The notes under the pieces: generated by a model
Seen by the model: the letters and a program-made list of their open reading frames with translations, nothing else
Told to the model about the DNA's origin: nothing
Databases searched by the model: none
Program-made: the position numbers and the translations under genes
In this document: in pieces, positions 42,484-51,541 of the stretch
Position numbering within the stretch: position 1 is the first letter of the stretch
Layout of the letters: every line of letters starts with the position of its first letter
Assembly (NCBI RefSeq): GCF_000092925.1
Contig: NC_014217.1
Location: 124,001 to 188,000 of the forward strand
Length of the DNA: 64,000 nt
Reading direction: 5' to 3'
Source: Ancylobacter novellus DSM 506
Lineage (GTDB): Bacteria; Pseudomonadota; Alphaproteobacteria; Rhizobiales; Xanthobacteraceae

Positions 42484-43734
42484 GACCTTCAGGAACGACA
42501 GCAGCGTCCGCACCGCGCAGGCGAAGTCCTCGATCCGCATGGCTTCAAACGGGTTGTGGCTGCCGTTCTGGTTGCGCACGAAGATGAGGCTCGCCGGCAC
42601 GCCGCGCCCGGCGAAGGTTGCGGTGTCGTGGCCGGCGCCGCTCGGCATCTCGATGGCGCGGATGCCCTCGCAGGCCGCCGCCGCCTTCAGCCCGGCACGC
42701 TGGCCGGCATCGAGCACGGCGGGCGTGCTGCCGGACTGCTCGCCGAAGTCGAAGCGCACGCCGCGCCGCTGCTCGATGATGGCGGCATGGGCGAAAAGCT
42801 CGGCATGGATGCGCTCCAGCACCATTGGGCTCTCGCTGCGCACGTCCAAGCAGAAGCCGACCTCGCCCGGCACCTTGGAGAAGGCATGCTGGGTCGGGTC
42901 GGTGCCGACCTCGCCGAAGGTGATGGTGGCGCGTTCCCCGTCGCGCTCCAGCCCGTCCCATGTGGTCTCCAGCGCGGCGACGAGATCGGCGAAGCCGATC
43001 ACCGCGTCCTGCCTATAGGCGCGCGGCACGGCGCCGGAATGGCCGTACTGGCCGAGCACGCGGCCCTTGCGGTAGCGGAACGAGCCGGCAATACCGGTGA
43101 CGAGGCCGATGGGCGCATCCTCGCGCTCCAGCACCGGCCCCTGCTCGATATGCACCTCGACGAAGCCGTGGATGCTGGCGGGGTCTAAATACGTTTCGCC
43201 GCGCGCCACCGCGTCGGGATTTAGGCCGAGGGCGGCCATGTGCTCGCGCAGCGTCAGGCCGGTGTCGGCGCGCCGCGTCTCCAGCGCGTCGGCCGGCAGG
43301 AGGCCGAAGGCGGCGCGGCTGCCGAGATAGGAGACCGGGAACCAGGTGCTCTCCTCGGCGCGGATGACCATGATGGTGAGGTTGCGCGTGAGCCGCCGGC
43401 CTTCCGTGCGCAGCGCATGCACCAGGGCGAGCCCGGCGAACACACCGGCGGCGCCGTCGTAATTGCCGCCATGCGGCACGCTGTCGATATGCGAGCCGAT
43501 GATCCAGCTGGGCAGCGTCGGATCCTCGCCCTCCAGCGTCAGATAGAGATTGCCGGCGGCGTCGACGGCTTCGTTTAGGCCGAGTTCGCGGCCGACGCGC
43601 CGGACCACCGCATGGGCGAACTCCTCGCCCTCGCCATAGGCGGCGCGGGTGATGCCTGGCTCGTCGGTGGTGTGGGCGCGCAGCTCCTCGAAGAGCTGCT
43701 CGGTGAGGGCGATGGCCTTGGCGAGCGGGCTCAT
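42481..43734 (-). CDS. M20-family Zn-dependent amidohydrolase (HyuC/AllC type)
   Basis: A 417-residue cytoplasmic peptidase-fold hydrolase. Metal ligands are complete: His/Asp in GSHIDSVPHGGNYDGAAGV, Glu in MVIRAEESTWFP, and the His in PSGAGHDTATFAGRG; EVHIEQGPVLE is the dimerisation/substrate His. The group cleaves N-carbamoyl-amino acids, ureidoglycolate-type compounds or allantoate. As last gene of the ten-gene operon it points to a ureido intermediate. It overlaps the dehydrogenase stop by 4 bp (ATGA). Confidence 0.92.
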   Translation of the reverse strand: MSPLAKAIALTEQLFEELRAHTTDEPGITRAAYGEGEEFAHAVVRRVGRELGLNEAVDAAGNLYLTLEGEDPTLPSWIIGSHIDSVPHGGNYDGAAGVFAGLALVHALRTEGRRLTRNLTIMVIRAEESTWFPVSYLGSRAAFGLLPADALETRRADTGLTLREHMAALGLNPDAVARGETYLDPASIHGFVEVHIEQGPVLEREDAPIGLVTGIAGSFRYRKGRVLGQYGHSGAVPRAYRQDAVIGFADLVAALETTWDGLERDGERATITFGEVGTDPTQHAFSKVPGEVGFCLDVRSESPMVLERIHAELFAHAAIIEQRRGVRFDFGEQSGSTPAVLDAGQRAGLKAAAACEGIRAIEMPSGAGHDTATFAGRGVPASLIFVRNQNGSHNPFEAMRIEDFACAVRTLLSFLKV

Positions 43735-44720
43735 GCGCCGGCCTCCGCGATCGCCGCGATCGGCCAGACCTCGGGATTGACGAGATGGGCCGGGCGGCGG
43801 CCGGCAAGGACGTCGTTCACCTGCTCGGCGAGGGCGACCGCCGTGCGCCTCAGCGCGGCCTGCGTCGAGCCGCCGACATGCGGGCTGAGCACCACATTGT
43901 CGAAGCCGATGAGCGGCGACGAGGGCGGCATCGGCTCGGTCTCGAACACGTCGAGCCCGGCGCCGGCGATGCGACCCTCGCGCAGTGCCTCGACGAGCGC
44001 CGCCTCGTCGATGATCGTGCCGCGCGCGGTGTTGATGAGGTAGGCGGTGTCCTTCATGCGGGCGAGCTCAGGTGCGCCGATCAGATGGCGCGTCTGCGCC
44101 CCGCCCGGCAGGTGCAACGAGACGATGTCGGCCCGTGCCAGCAGCTCGTTCAGGTCGGCGACATGGGTGAAGCCGGCCGCCGCGACCGCGGGATCGTCCG
44201 GGCGGCGGGTCCAGACGATCACCTCCATGCCGAGCGCGCGGGCGAGGCGCCCGGTCTCGCGGCCGATGGCGCCGAAGCCGACGAGGCCGAAGACGGCACC
44301 GTCGAGCTCGATCATCCGCGCGCGGTACTTGAACGAGCCGTCGCTGGCGCGGGCGGCACGCTCGCCGGGGCCGAGCGCCTTGGCGAGATGGAACGCCAGC
44401 GCCAGCGCGTGCTCGGCCACCGAGCGGGCATTGGCGCCGGGCGTGTTCACCACCGGGATGCCGCGCGCGGTGGCGGCGGCGATGTCGACATTGTCGACGC
44501 CGGCACCGTGCACGCCGATCACCTTGAGATCGGGTGCCGCGTCCATCAGCGGCCCGTCGACGCGCGCATCGCGGGTCAGCACGGCGCGGGCGGGGGCGAT
44601 CTCCGCGAGCAGCGCCCCAGGCTCCAGCGAGGTAGCGAGGCGGACCTCGTGGCCGGCGGCGAGAAGATGCTCGACGCCGGCGTCGTGGATGCGCTGGAGG
44701 ATGAGGCAGAGCGAGCTCAC
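43731..44720 (-). CDS. D-2-hydroxyacid dehydrogenase (NAD-dependent)
   Basis: A 329-residue enzyme. The Rossmann motif is VFGLVGFGAIGRETGRLARA. The catalytic Arg is in YLINTARGTIIDEAAL, Glu in GAGLDVFETEPMPPS and His in NVVLSPHVGGSTQAA. It would reduce a 2-oxo acid or oxidise a D-2-hydroxy acid; the substrate is not evident. The start is GTG at 44720, 13 bp after the SDR stop. Part of the ten-gene operon. Confidence 0.92.
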   Translation of the reverse strand: MSSLCLILQRIHDAGVEHLLAAGHEVRLATSLEPGALLAEIAPARAVLTRDARVDGPLMDAAPDLKVIGVHGAGVDNVDIAAATARGIPVVNTPGANARSVAEHALALAFHLAKALGPGERAARASDGSFKYRARMIELDGAVFGLVGFGAIGRETGRLARALGMEVIVWTRRPDDPAVAAAGFTHVADLNELLARADIVSLHLPGGAQTRHLIGAPELARMKDTAYLINTARGTIIDEAALVEALREGRIAGAGLDVFETEPMPPSSPLIGFDNVVLSPHVGGSTQAALRRTAVALAEQVNDVLAGRRPAHLVNPEVWPIAAIAEAGA

Positions 44721-44733
44721 GACAGAGCCTTCG

Positions 44734-45513
44734 TTAAATGCTGCGGATGGCGCCGCCGTCGACGCGCAGCGTCGAGCCGGTGACGTAGCTGGCCCTCTCG
44801 CTGGCGAGGAAGGCCACCACGTCGGCGAATTCCTGCGGCGTGCCGTAGCGCCCCATCGGAATGGTCGCGCGCGAGGCGGCCGACACCTGGTCGACGCTCT
44901 GGCCGCTGCGGGCGGCGTTGGCGGCGTCGATCTGGTCGGTGCGCTGGGTATGGATGCGCCCCGGAAGCACCGAGTTCACCGTCACCCCGTCCGCCGCCAC
45001 CTCCGCGGCCAGCGTCTTGGCCCAGCCGATGATGGAGGCGCGCAGCGCGTTGGAGATGCCGAGGTTCGGGATCGGCTGGGTGACACCGGAGGAGGCGATG
45101 TTGACGATGCGGCCGAACTTCCTCGCCCGCATGCCCGGCAGCAGCCGCGAGGTGACGAGGAAGATGGCGCTCACCATCGTCTCGAACTGCGCGCTCCATA
45201 CGTCCGGCGTCACGGCCGCGACCGGGCCGGGCGGCGGGCCGCCGGAATTGTTGACGAGGATGTCGATCGTCTCGCCTTCGAGCACATCGAGCGCGGCCAG
45301 CACCGAGGCGCGGTCGCCCAGATCCAGCTTCTGGATGCGCGCCTCGCCGCCGTCCTTACGGATGGCGGCGGCTTCTTCCTCCAGCGCCGCCTCGTTGCGG
45401 CCGGCGAGGATCACCGCCGCGCCTTCCTTGGCGAGCGTGCGGGCGATGGCGTTGCCGAGGCCGCGATTGGCGCCGAGCACCAGCGCGGTGCGGCCCTTCA
45501 GTCCGAGATCCAT
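44734..45513 (-). CDS. short-chain dehydrogenase-family protein lacking the Tyr/Lys dyad
   Basis: A 259-residue Rossmann protein. Cofactor motif [20 protein letters not shown] and the NAG-like [13 protein letters not shown] are present, as is the Ser region [13 protein letters not shown]. Where YxxxK is expected the sequence reads [20 protein letters not shown], so Tyr and Lys appear replaced by Ser (or Ile) and Arg. Classical dehydrogenase chemistry is therefore doubtful; it may bind NAD(P) for another role or use an atypical dyad. GGGAG precedes the start. It lies 14 bp from the DapA-type gene. Confidence 0.9.
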   Translation of the reverse strand: MDLGLKGRTALVLGANRGLGNAIARTLAKEGAAVILAGRNEAALEEEAAAIRKDGGEARIQKLDLGDRASVLAALDVLEGETIDILVNNSGGPPPGPVAAVTPDVWSAQFETMVSAIFLVTSRLLPGMRARKFGRIVNIASSGVTQPIPNLGISNALRASIIGWAKTLAAEVAADGVTVNSVLPGRIHTQRTDQIDAANAARSGQSVDQVSAASRATIPMGRYGTPQEFADVVAFLASERASYVTGSTLRVDGGAIRSI

Positions 45514-45528
45514 GTCAGCGTCTCCCGA

Positions 45529-46458
45529 TCAGCCGTGCAGCTTGGCGGTGAGGCGGCTCATCAGCTCGCCCAGTTCCTGATGGTCGCGGGCGGTGAGCTT
45601 CGGGCCGGGATGGCGGGTGTCCGAGCAGGCGATGATACCGCGGCGCTTCAGCACCTCCTTGCGGATGGCGAGGCCGAAGCCGAGCTGCTGCTCGTGGCGC
45701 AGGATCGGCAAATAGGTGTCGAACAGGTCCTCAGCGCCCTCGAGGTCGCCGGCATGGAACTTCTCGACCACGCCGACCAGCATCTCGGGATAAGCGAAGC
45801 CGGTCATGGCGCCGTCGACGCCGCGGCGCAGTTCCTGCGGCAGATAGAGCCCGCCATTGCCGACGAGGATGGAGACGCGCCGGCCCTCGCCCTTGTCGGA
45901 GCGCTCGCGCATCTTGGTGATCTTCGGCAGGCCGGAGCCTTCCTCATGCTTGAGCATCACGAAGTTCGGGAAGGCGTCGATCAGGCGATGCAGAACCGAG
46001 ACCGAGCTCACCGTGTTGCTGGTCTGCGGATAGTCCTGGTAGCAGACCGGGATGTCCGGCCCGAGGCGGGTCAGCACTTCCGCCCAGTAGCCGAAGACCT
46101 GGTCGTCGGTCTTCAGGAAGGGCTGCGGCGCGATCATCAGGCCGGCGGCGCCGAGATCCATCGCCTGCCTGGCGAAGCGCACGAGGTTGTCGGTGCCGGG
46201 GTTGGAGGCGCCGACCACGACGGGCTTGCGGCCGTCAACACGCTTCATCACGTGCTCGAGGAAGGCGCGCGACTCCGTCGGGGCGAGCTTGGAGGCTTCG
46301 CCGAGCACGCCGAGGATGGTCATGCCGGTCACGCCGGTCTCGAAATAGAAATCGATCAGCGAATCCGTGCTGGCGAAATCGACCTCGCCCGTCTGCGTGA
46401 AGGGCGTCGGTGCGATGATGTACACGCCGCGCGTGGTCTCGTTGATCTTCTCAGCCAT
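45529..46458 (-). CDS. DapA-family lyase/aldolase
   Basis: A 309-residue class I aldolase-fold protein. The Schiff-base Lys is in FVMLKHEEGSGLPKI, the Tyr in PVCYQDYPQTSNTVS, and the GTTGE position reads ILGVLGEASKLAPTESR. The C-terminal GFGLAIRKEVLKRRGIIACS is typical of uncharacterised members related to 2-keto-3-deoxy sugar acid or 4-hydroxy-2-oxo acid aldolases. In this operon it may cleave or dehydrate a 2-oxo acid. It is distinct from the DapA-type deaminase at 32098. Confidence 0.88.
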   Translation of the reverse strand: MAEKINETTRGVYIIAPTPFTQTGEVDFASTDSLIDFYFETGVTGMTILGVLGEASKLAPTESRAFLEHVMKRVDGRKPVVVGASNPGTDNLVRFARQAMDLGAAGLMIAPQPFLKTDDQVFGYWAEVLTRLGPDIPVCYQDYPQTSNTVSSVSVLHRLIDAFPNFVMLKHEEGSGLPKITKMRERSDKGEGRRVSILVGNGGLYLPQELRRGVDGAMTGFAYPEMLVGVVEKFHAGDLEGAEDLFDTYLPILRHEQQLGFGLAIRKEVLKRRGIIACSDTRHPGPKLTARDHQELGELMSRLTAKLHG

Positions 46459-46467
46459 GGTCGTTCC

Positions 46468-47148
46468 TCAGATGGCGCGGAGCTTCTCGATGATGCTCAG
46501 CTTTACGTTCTCGATATGGGCGTAGAGGCCGGCGCGGGCGGCCTCGCGGTCCTCCCGGCGCAGCGCGTCGATGATGGAAAGATGTTCGCGATGGCCGATC
46601 TCGAAGCGCTCGGGCACGCGGTCCATGTTGAACATGTGCGTCTTCAGCCGCAGGTCGTGGATGTGCTTTGCGAGCACCGCATTGCCGCTGCGGGCGGCTA
46701 TCATGGAGTGGAAGCGGCAGTCGACCTCCCAATCCTTCTCGGCGTTCGGCGCGGGAGCGGCGAGCAAAGCGCGGATCTCGGCCTCGACCTCGTCGAGCTC
46801 GGCGACGGGAATGCGCCCGGTGGCGAGGCGCGCGCCTTCGGTCTCCAGGATCTGGCGCACATGCAGCGTCTCGATCAGCTCGCGAGTGGAGAACTCCTTC
46901 ACCACCAGCACGCCGCCGGGCTTGCGGGTGATGAAGCCTTCGCTCTCCAAGCGGTTGAGCGCGTCGCGCACCGGGGTGCGGGAGATGGCGAGCGCCTCGG
47001 CGAGGCGGCGTTCCTGCAGCACCGAGCCGACCGGAATCTCGCGCTTGATCAGCTGGTCCAGCAGCGCGTTGTAGGCCATCTGGCTGAGGCTTTCCTCGCG
47101 CTCTTCGAGCGGGTCGGCCACAGCCTTGCGTCGGACGGGAACGGACAT
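46468..47148 (-). CDS. GntR-family (FCD) transcriptional regulator
   Basis: A 226-residue regulator. Winged helix: RRLAEALAISRTPVRDALNR and ESEGFITRKPGGVLVVKEFS. The FCD domain has metal His residues in DWEVDCRFHSMIAARSG and EIGHREHLSIIDALRREDRE. It lies inside the operon, 9 bp before the DapA-type gene, and probably controls the operon from the upstream gap at 51183-51541, where a TTGGTATACC site fits this family. SD is weak. Confidence 0.93.
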   Translation of the reverse strand: MSVPVRRKAVADPLEEREESLSQMAYNALLDQLIKREIPVGSVLQERRLAEALAISRTPVRDALNRLESEGFITRKPGGVLVVKEFSTRELIETLHVRQILETEGARLATGRIPVAELDEVEAEIRALLAAPAPNAEKDWEVDCRFHSMIAARSGNAVLAKHIHDLRLKTHMFNMDRVPERFEIGHREHLSIIDALRREDREAARAGLYAHIENVKLSIIEKLRAI

Positions 47149-47222
47149 TCGAAACTCTGCGGCCGGGGCTCAAAGCGAGATGGCGTCCGGCCGCGGGGTA
47201 CGCGGCCGGACGGGCGGAACGA

Positions 47223-48023
47223 TCAGAAGATCGTCTTGATCGGATCCTTGGGAGCGGGCGAGTAGCCGATCAGGGGGGTGGTGAGCTTGGCATAGGTGCC
47301 GTCGGCGATCATGTCCGCCAGCGCCTTGTTCACCGCCTTGACCAGGTTCGGCTTGCCCTTCTTGAAGGGGAAGCCCTTCTGGATGTGGCTGAGATAGTCG
47401 TCGACCATCACCAGCGGCAGCTTGGACGCCTCGATGGCGTAGGCAGCGGCGATCGAATCGGTGATCACCGCGTCGATCTGGCCGTTCACCAGATCCTGGA
47501 TGGCATCGGATTCGGCCTTGTAGGCCTTCACCGTCGCGCCGCGCTCCTCGGCCAGCTTCTGCCAGGTGGAGGAGACCAGCACGCCGACCGTCTTGCCCTT
47601 GATGTCGGCGGGCGTTTTGATCGGCGAGCCCTTCTGGGTGACGACGCGGCCGCCCGATTCCAGCCAGCCATCGGCGAACATCACCTGCTTCTGGCGCTCG
47701 GCGGTAATATCCATGGCAGCGGAGGCGAAGTCGTACTGGTCGGCGGCGAGGCCGACGAGCAGCGCCTCCCATTTGATGACGACCGGCTCATAGGTGAGGT
47801 TCAGCCGCCGCGCGATCTCCTTGGCGACGCGGATTTCCAGCCCGTCGAGCTGGCCATCCGGCGTGCGCATGGAGAAGGGCGGGTAGGTGCCTTCGGTGGC
47901 GACGAGCAGCGCGCCGGGCTTGACGAGTTCGAGCTGCTGGGCGTTCGCCGGGGCCGAGAGCCCGCCGGTGACGAGGCCGCCGACGAGAGCGGCGGCAAGC
48001 ACGGGAAGAAGATTCAGACGCAT
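47223..48023 (-). CDS. amino-acid ABC transporter substrate-binding protein
   Basis: A 266-residue periplasmic binding protein. The signal peptide is LLPVLAAALVGGLVTGGLSA with cleavage near residue 28. The mature part has GALLVATEGTYPPFSMRTPD and DGLEIRVAKEIARRLNLTYE, typical of the polar amino-acid family. The ligand is unknown; the linked ureohydrolase and amidohydrolase suggest a guanidino or ureido amino compound. AGAGGGG precedes the start. It is separated from its permease and ATPase genes by the ureohydrolase gene. Confidence 0.92.
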   Translation of the reverse strand: MRLNLLPVLAAALVGGLVTGGLSAPANAQQLELVKPGALLVATEGTYPPFSMRTPDGQLDGLEIRVAKEIARRLNLTYEPVVIKWEALLVGLAADQYDFASAAMDITAERQKQVMFADGWLESGGRVVTQKGSPIKTPADIKGKTVGVLVSSTWQKLAEERGATVKAYKAESDAIQDLVNGQIDAVITDSIAAAYAIEASKLPLVMVDDYLSHIQKGFPFKKGKPNLVKAVNKALADMIADGTYAKLTTPLIGYSPAPKDPIKTIF

Positions 48024-48121
48024 CGTTTTATCCCCTCTGTCGTCTGCTGGTCCTTGGTCTTCAACGGGGCCGCCGGGGGGCGGCTCCGGTCCGCTCTTGA
48101 AAGGTGCGCGCCGCGCCGCCT

Positions 48122-49066
48122 TCAGGATTCCGTACTCGCCTTGAGCGCCAGAAGCTCGGCCATGACCGTGGCGGCGAGCAGCGCCGAGATCTGGCTGGAG
48201 CCGTCATAGGGCGGGCAGAGCTCGACCACGTCGGCGCCGACGAGGTTGACGCCTTCGATCCGTCGCAGGAGGTCCAGCGCCTCGCGCGCGCTGGGGCCGC
48301 CGGCCTCCGGCGTCTCCACCGCGGGCGCATAGGCCGGGTCGACGAAGTCGAGGTCGAAGGTGAGGTAGGCCGGGTGGCTGCCGGTGCGCTCCGCGATGCG
48401 GGCGGCGAGCGCCGGGATGCCCATCTCGAACATGCCATCGGTGGTGACGACCTCGAAGCCGAGCTCGACCGACTGGCTGACATCGTCCGGCTTGAACAGC
48501 GAACCGCGCAGGCCGATTTGGATCGAGCGCGCGGGGTCGACGATGCCTTCCTCCACCGCGCGGCGGAACGGCGTGCCGGCGCTGTAGCGCTGCCCGGCGA
48601 AGTACTTGTCCCAGGTGTCGGAGTGGGAATCGAACTGGATCAGCGCCAGCGGCCCGTGCTTGGCGGCGACCGCGCGCAGCCCCGCCAGCGTCACCGAATG
48701 ATCGCCACCGATGCCGAAGGGCGTGACGCCGGCATCGACCACGGCGCGCACCGCCAGCTCCAGCCGCTCCAGCGACTCGATCTCATAGCCGGGCACGACC
48801 GCCGCGTCTCCGGCATCGGCGCAGGCGAGGCGCTCGAAGACGTTGATGTTCCGGTACGGGTTGATCGGCCGCAGCATGATCGACATGGCGCGCACGGCAT
48901 TGGGCGCGAAGCGCGCGCCGGTGCGGAAGGGCGCACCGGAATCCGAGGGCAGGCCGATGATCGCCGCGTCGAGGCCCTTCAGCGTCGTCGCCTGCGGCAG
49001 GCGCATGAAGGTCGGCACGCCGCAGAAACGCGGGGTTTCCAGCGAGTCGATGGGCAGGACGCTCAT
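48122..49066 (-). CDS. agmatinase/guanidino-acid ureohydrolase
   Basis: A 314-residue manganese-dependent ureohydrolase that should release urea from a guanidino compound. Metal ligands are intact: GIGGDHSVTLAGL, LIQFDSHSDTWDKYF and YLTFDLDFVDPAYAPAVETP. Family members act on agmatine, guanidinobutyrate or guanidinopropionate; sequence alone does not decide. It lies between the binding-protein and permease genes of an ABC importer, so its substrate is probably what that importer brings in. AGAGGAAG precedes the ATG. Confidence 0.93.
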   Translation of the reverse strand: MSVLPIDSLETPRFCGVPTFMRLPQATTLKGLDAAIIGLPSDSGAPFRTGARFAPNAVRAMSIMLRPINPYRNINVFERLACADAGDAAVVPGYEIESLERLELAVRAVVDAGVTPFGIGGDHSVTLAGLRAVAAKHGPLALIQFDSHSDTWDKYFAGQRYSAGTPFRRAVEEGIVDPARSIQIGLRGSLFKPDDVSQSVELGFEVVTTDGMFEMGIPALAARIAERTGSHPAYLTFDLDFVDPAYAPAVETPEAGGPSAREALDLLRRIEGVNLVGADVVELCPPYDGSSQISALLAATVMAELLALKASTES

Positions 49067-49078
49067 CTTGTCTTCCTC

Positions 49079-49747
49079 TTACAGCGAGCGGGCGTAGTGC
49101 CGCTCGGCATGCGCTGCCGCCTGCGAGATGAGCGAGGTCATCACCAGGTAGATGAGCGCGGTCGCGATGTAGAATTCGAAGGGGCGGAACGTCGTGGCGA
49201 TGATGGTCTGCGAGTAGAGCGTCAGCTCGACCACGGTGATGGTGGAGAGCAGCGAGGTGTTCTTCACCATGGTGATCGCCTCGTTGGTCACGGGCGGAAG
49301 GATCACGCGGAAGACCTGCGGCAGGATGATGCGGGTCATCATCTGCCAGCGACCCATGCCGAGCGCCTGCGCCGATTCCGTCTGCCCCTTGGGAATGGCG
49401 GAGAGGCCGGCGCGCACGATCTCGGCGACATAGGCGCCGCCATTGAAGCCGAGCGCGACCACGCCGGCGACGAAGGGCGAGAGCCGAAGCCCCAGCTGCG
49501 GCAGGCCGAAATAGATGATGAAGATCTGGATCAACGTCGGCGTGCCGCGGATGAACCAGATGTAGAATTCGCTCGCCTTGCGCAGCGCGGCGAAGCGCGA
49601 CACCTTGCCGAGCGCGGCGATCAGCCCGCAGCCCCAGCTCACCAATATGGCCAGCAGCGAGAGCACCAGCACCAGCCAGCTCGCGGCGAGGAAGCCGGGC
49701 ACATAGGGGGCGAAGCCTTCCCACCAGACGGCGATCTTCTCGATCAT
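49079..49747 (-). CDS. polar amino-acid ABC transporter permease
   Basis: A 222-residue HisM/GlnP-type permease with about five hydrophobic segments ([20 protein letters not shown] first) and the coupling loop [20 protein letters not shown]. Only one permease gene is present, so the channel may be a homodimer. It starts 4 bp inside the end of the ATPase gene and is followed by the ureohydrolase gene after 12 bp. Confidence 0.94.
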   Translation of the reverse strand: MIEKIAVWWEGFAPYVPGFLAASWLVLVLSLLAILVSWGCGLIAALGKVSRFAALRKASEFYIWFIRGTPTLIQIFIIYFGLPQLGLRLSPFVAGVVALGFNGGAYVAEIVRAGLSAIPKGQTESAQALGMGRWQMMTRIILPQVFRVILPPVTNEAITMVKNTSLLSTITVVELTLYSQTIIATTFRPFEFYIATALIYLVMTSLISQAAAHAERHYARSL

Positions 49748-50553
49748 GATGCGGCCCCTTCGGTGAGCGGCGCGGCGTGATAGGCATCCTCGTGCAGCAC
49801 GCGGCGCAGGAACTGCTGCAGCCGCTCGCTCCTGGGTTGGCGCAGCACCTCGCGCGGGTGCCCGTCCTCGGCGATGACGCCCTGGTCGAAGAAGATCACC
49901 CGGTTGGAGACCTCGCGGGCGAAGCCGATCTCGTGGGTGACCAGCAGCATGGTCATGCCCTCGGCAGCGAGGCTCGCCATCAGCGAGAGCACCTCGCCGA
50001 CCAGCTCCGGATCGAGCGCCGAGGTGACCTCGTCGAACAGCATCAGTTTGGGTTGCATGGCGAGCGCGCGCACGATGGCGACGCGTTGCTGCTGGCCGCC
50101 GGAGAGCTTGGAGGGATAGGCGTGGCGCTTCTCAGCGAGGCCGATGCGGGCGAGCAGCGCCTCGGCCTTGTCGCGCGCCTCGGCGGGCGTCTCGCCCTTC
50201 ACCCGGATCGGTGCCTCGATGACGTTCTCCAGCACGGTCATGTGCGGCCAGAGATTGTAGCTCTGGAACACCATGCCGATGCGGGCGCGCAATTCGCGCA
50301 GCTGCGCTGCGGTCGGCTGGAGGCGGGCGCCCTGCTCGTAGTCGAAGTGGAAGCCGCCGAAATCCATCGTGCCGCCGGTGGGCTTCTCCAGCACGTTGAT
50401 GCAGCGCAGGAAGGTGCTCTTGCCCGAGCCCGAGGCGCCGATGATCGAGACCACCTCGCCGGCATGCACGTCGAGGGACACGCCCTTCAGCACCTCATGG
50501 GCGCCGAAGCTCTTGCGCAAATCGCGGATGCGGATCAGCGGCTCGCCGTCCAT
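49744..50553 (-). CDS. polar amino-acid ABC transporter ATP-binding protein
   Basis: A 269-residue ATPase. Walker [10 protein letters not shown], signature [17 protein letters not shown], Walker [15 protein letters not shown] and switch His [15 protein letters not shown] are complete. Its ATG overlaps the DUF1989 stop by one base (TGATG), a sign of translational coupling. It energises the importer formed with the permease at 49079 and the binding protein at 47223. Confidence 0.95.
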   Translation of the reverse strand: MDGEPLIRIRDLRKSFGAHEVLKGVSLDVHAGEVVSIIGASGSGKSTFLRCINVLEKPTGGTMDFGGFHFDYEQGARLQPTAAQLRELRARIGMVFQSYNLWPHMTVLENVIEAPIRVKGETPAEARDKAEALLARIGLAEKRHAYPSKLSGGQQQRVAIVRALAMQPKLMLFDEVTSALDPELVGEVLSLMASLAAEGMTMLLVTHEIGFAREVSNRVIFFDQGVIAEDGHPREVLRQPRSERLQQFLRRVLHEDAYHAAPLTEGAAS

Positions 50554-51182
50554 CAGGCGGCCTCGCGGATGGGGGAATAGATGTCGATCAGGCAGTCGCG
50601 CGGCGTGCGGTCCTCGCCATTGATCGGGGTGATGTCCTGCGGGCAGCAGGAGAAGGCCATGACGATGTTATCCTCGGCCTCGATGACGACATAGGAGCCG
50701 GGCGCGGAGGCCGGCAGCAGCCGGTCGAGCGAGCCGTCGGCGCGCACGGCGACGCACATGAACAGGTTCACCGAGGCCGGGGTGAAGGGCAGATTGATGC
50801 CGAGCTCGGCCAGCCCTTCGTGCAGATTATCCGCGCAGGAGCGGTGATGGCCCTCAGCGCCGAGCTGGCGGTAGAGAGCGGCATTGCAGGGGCAAAGCAG
50901 CGTGTCGTGCTTGCCCGAGGAGGTGTCCTCGACGATCGAGGCCAGCGGCCGGCGCTTGGTGCTGACGACCGGCGTGTCCTTCGTCACATGGATCGTCGAA
51001 TGGAACGAGCGGAAATGGTCCATCGAGGTGAATTCGTAGATGTCGCGCTCGGCGAAGGCCCAGAAGTCGACCGCCTGGGTGCCGTGAGGATTGGTCAGCT
51101 TGAGCCGCTGCCCCGCCTTCATCTTGACCGCCCAGCCGCGGCCGGCGGGCAGGACCAGGCTGTCGTCGAGACGGTAATCCAT
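50553..51182 (-). CDS. DUF1989 (urea-carboxylase-associated) family protein
   Basis: A 209-residue cytoplasmic protein. Family features include [40 protein letters not shown] with a His and Cys pair, and the C-terminal [18 protein letters not shown]. Two characterised DUF1989 proteins act together as a carboxyguanidine deiminase next to a guanidine/urea carboxylase; here a single copy stands without any carboxylase. It heads the ten-gene operon with a good SD (GAGGAA). The reaction is unknown, but metal-dependent C-N hydrolysis on a guanidine-derived compound is plausible. Confidence 0.88.
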   Translation of the reverse strand: MDYRLDDSLVLPAGRGWAVKMKAGQRLKLTNPHGTQAVDFWAFAERDIYEFTSMDHFRSFHSTIHVTKDTPVVSTKRRPLASIVEDTSSGKHDTLLCPCNAALYRQLGAEGHHRSCADNLHEGLAELGINLPFTPASVNLFMCVAVRADGSLDRLLPASAPGSYVVIEAEDNIVMAFSCCPQDITPINGEDRTPRDCLIDIYSPIREAA

Positions 51183-51541
51183 CGCTTTCCTCGAACCCTG
51201 CGGATCGGTCGCCCGGCGCCCGCTGCCCTCCGAAAACTGGGCCCGCTTGCGCCATCTCTTCGGTAATCGCCTGATCTTTCTTGGTATACCCTTGGAATTC
51301 AAGTGGCATTTTTGTTCAGCCTCTGCTCAATTCCTGGGCGGAAACCCTCGAGTGGCGGGGAGACGAGGTGAGGGCGGCAGCGAAGGCTTCGGGCTGGCGC
51401 GGGGTGCCCGCCTGCTGCAAAGATCGGCCGGCACACGGTTTTCCCGCCGCCGGGAAGCGAGGAGCGCAGGAGAGCCGGCGCGCTTGGCACATATCTGGAA
51501 ACGAAGCCCGCCATGCTGCGTGAAGTGACGGAAGAATGTGC
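51183..51541. promoter_or_regulatory. divergent control region, ureohydrolase operon / pxpBCA
   Basis: This 359-bp gap has no supported gene. It must hold the promoters of the minus-strand ten-gene operon and of pxpBCA. TTGGTATACC at 51281-51290 contains the perfect palindrome GGTATACC, a form bound by FCD-type GntR proteins, and CTTGGAATTCAAG follows at 51291-51303 as an imperfect second palindrome. Both are good candidates for the operon's own GntR regulator. I see no guanidine riboswitch motif. Confidence 0.5.

Noticed and set aside
51183..51541. Guanidine-sensing riboswitch before the ureohydrolase operon
   Set aside because: I looked for the conserved guanidine-I and tandem ACGR-loop hairpins and found none; a covariance-model search would settle it.
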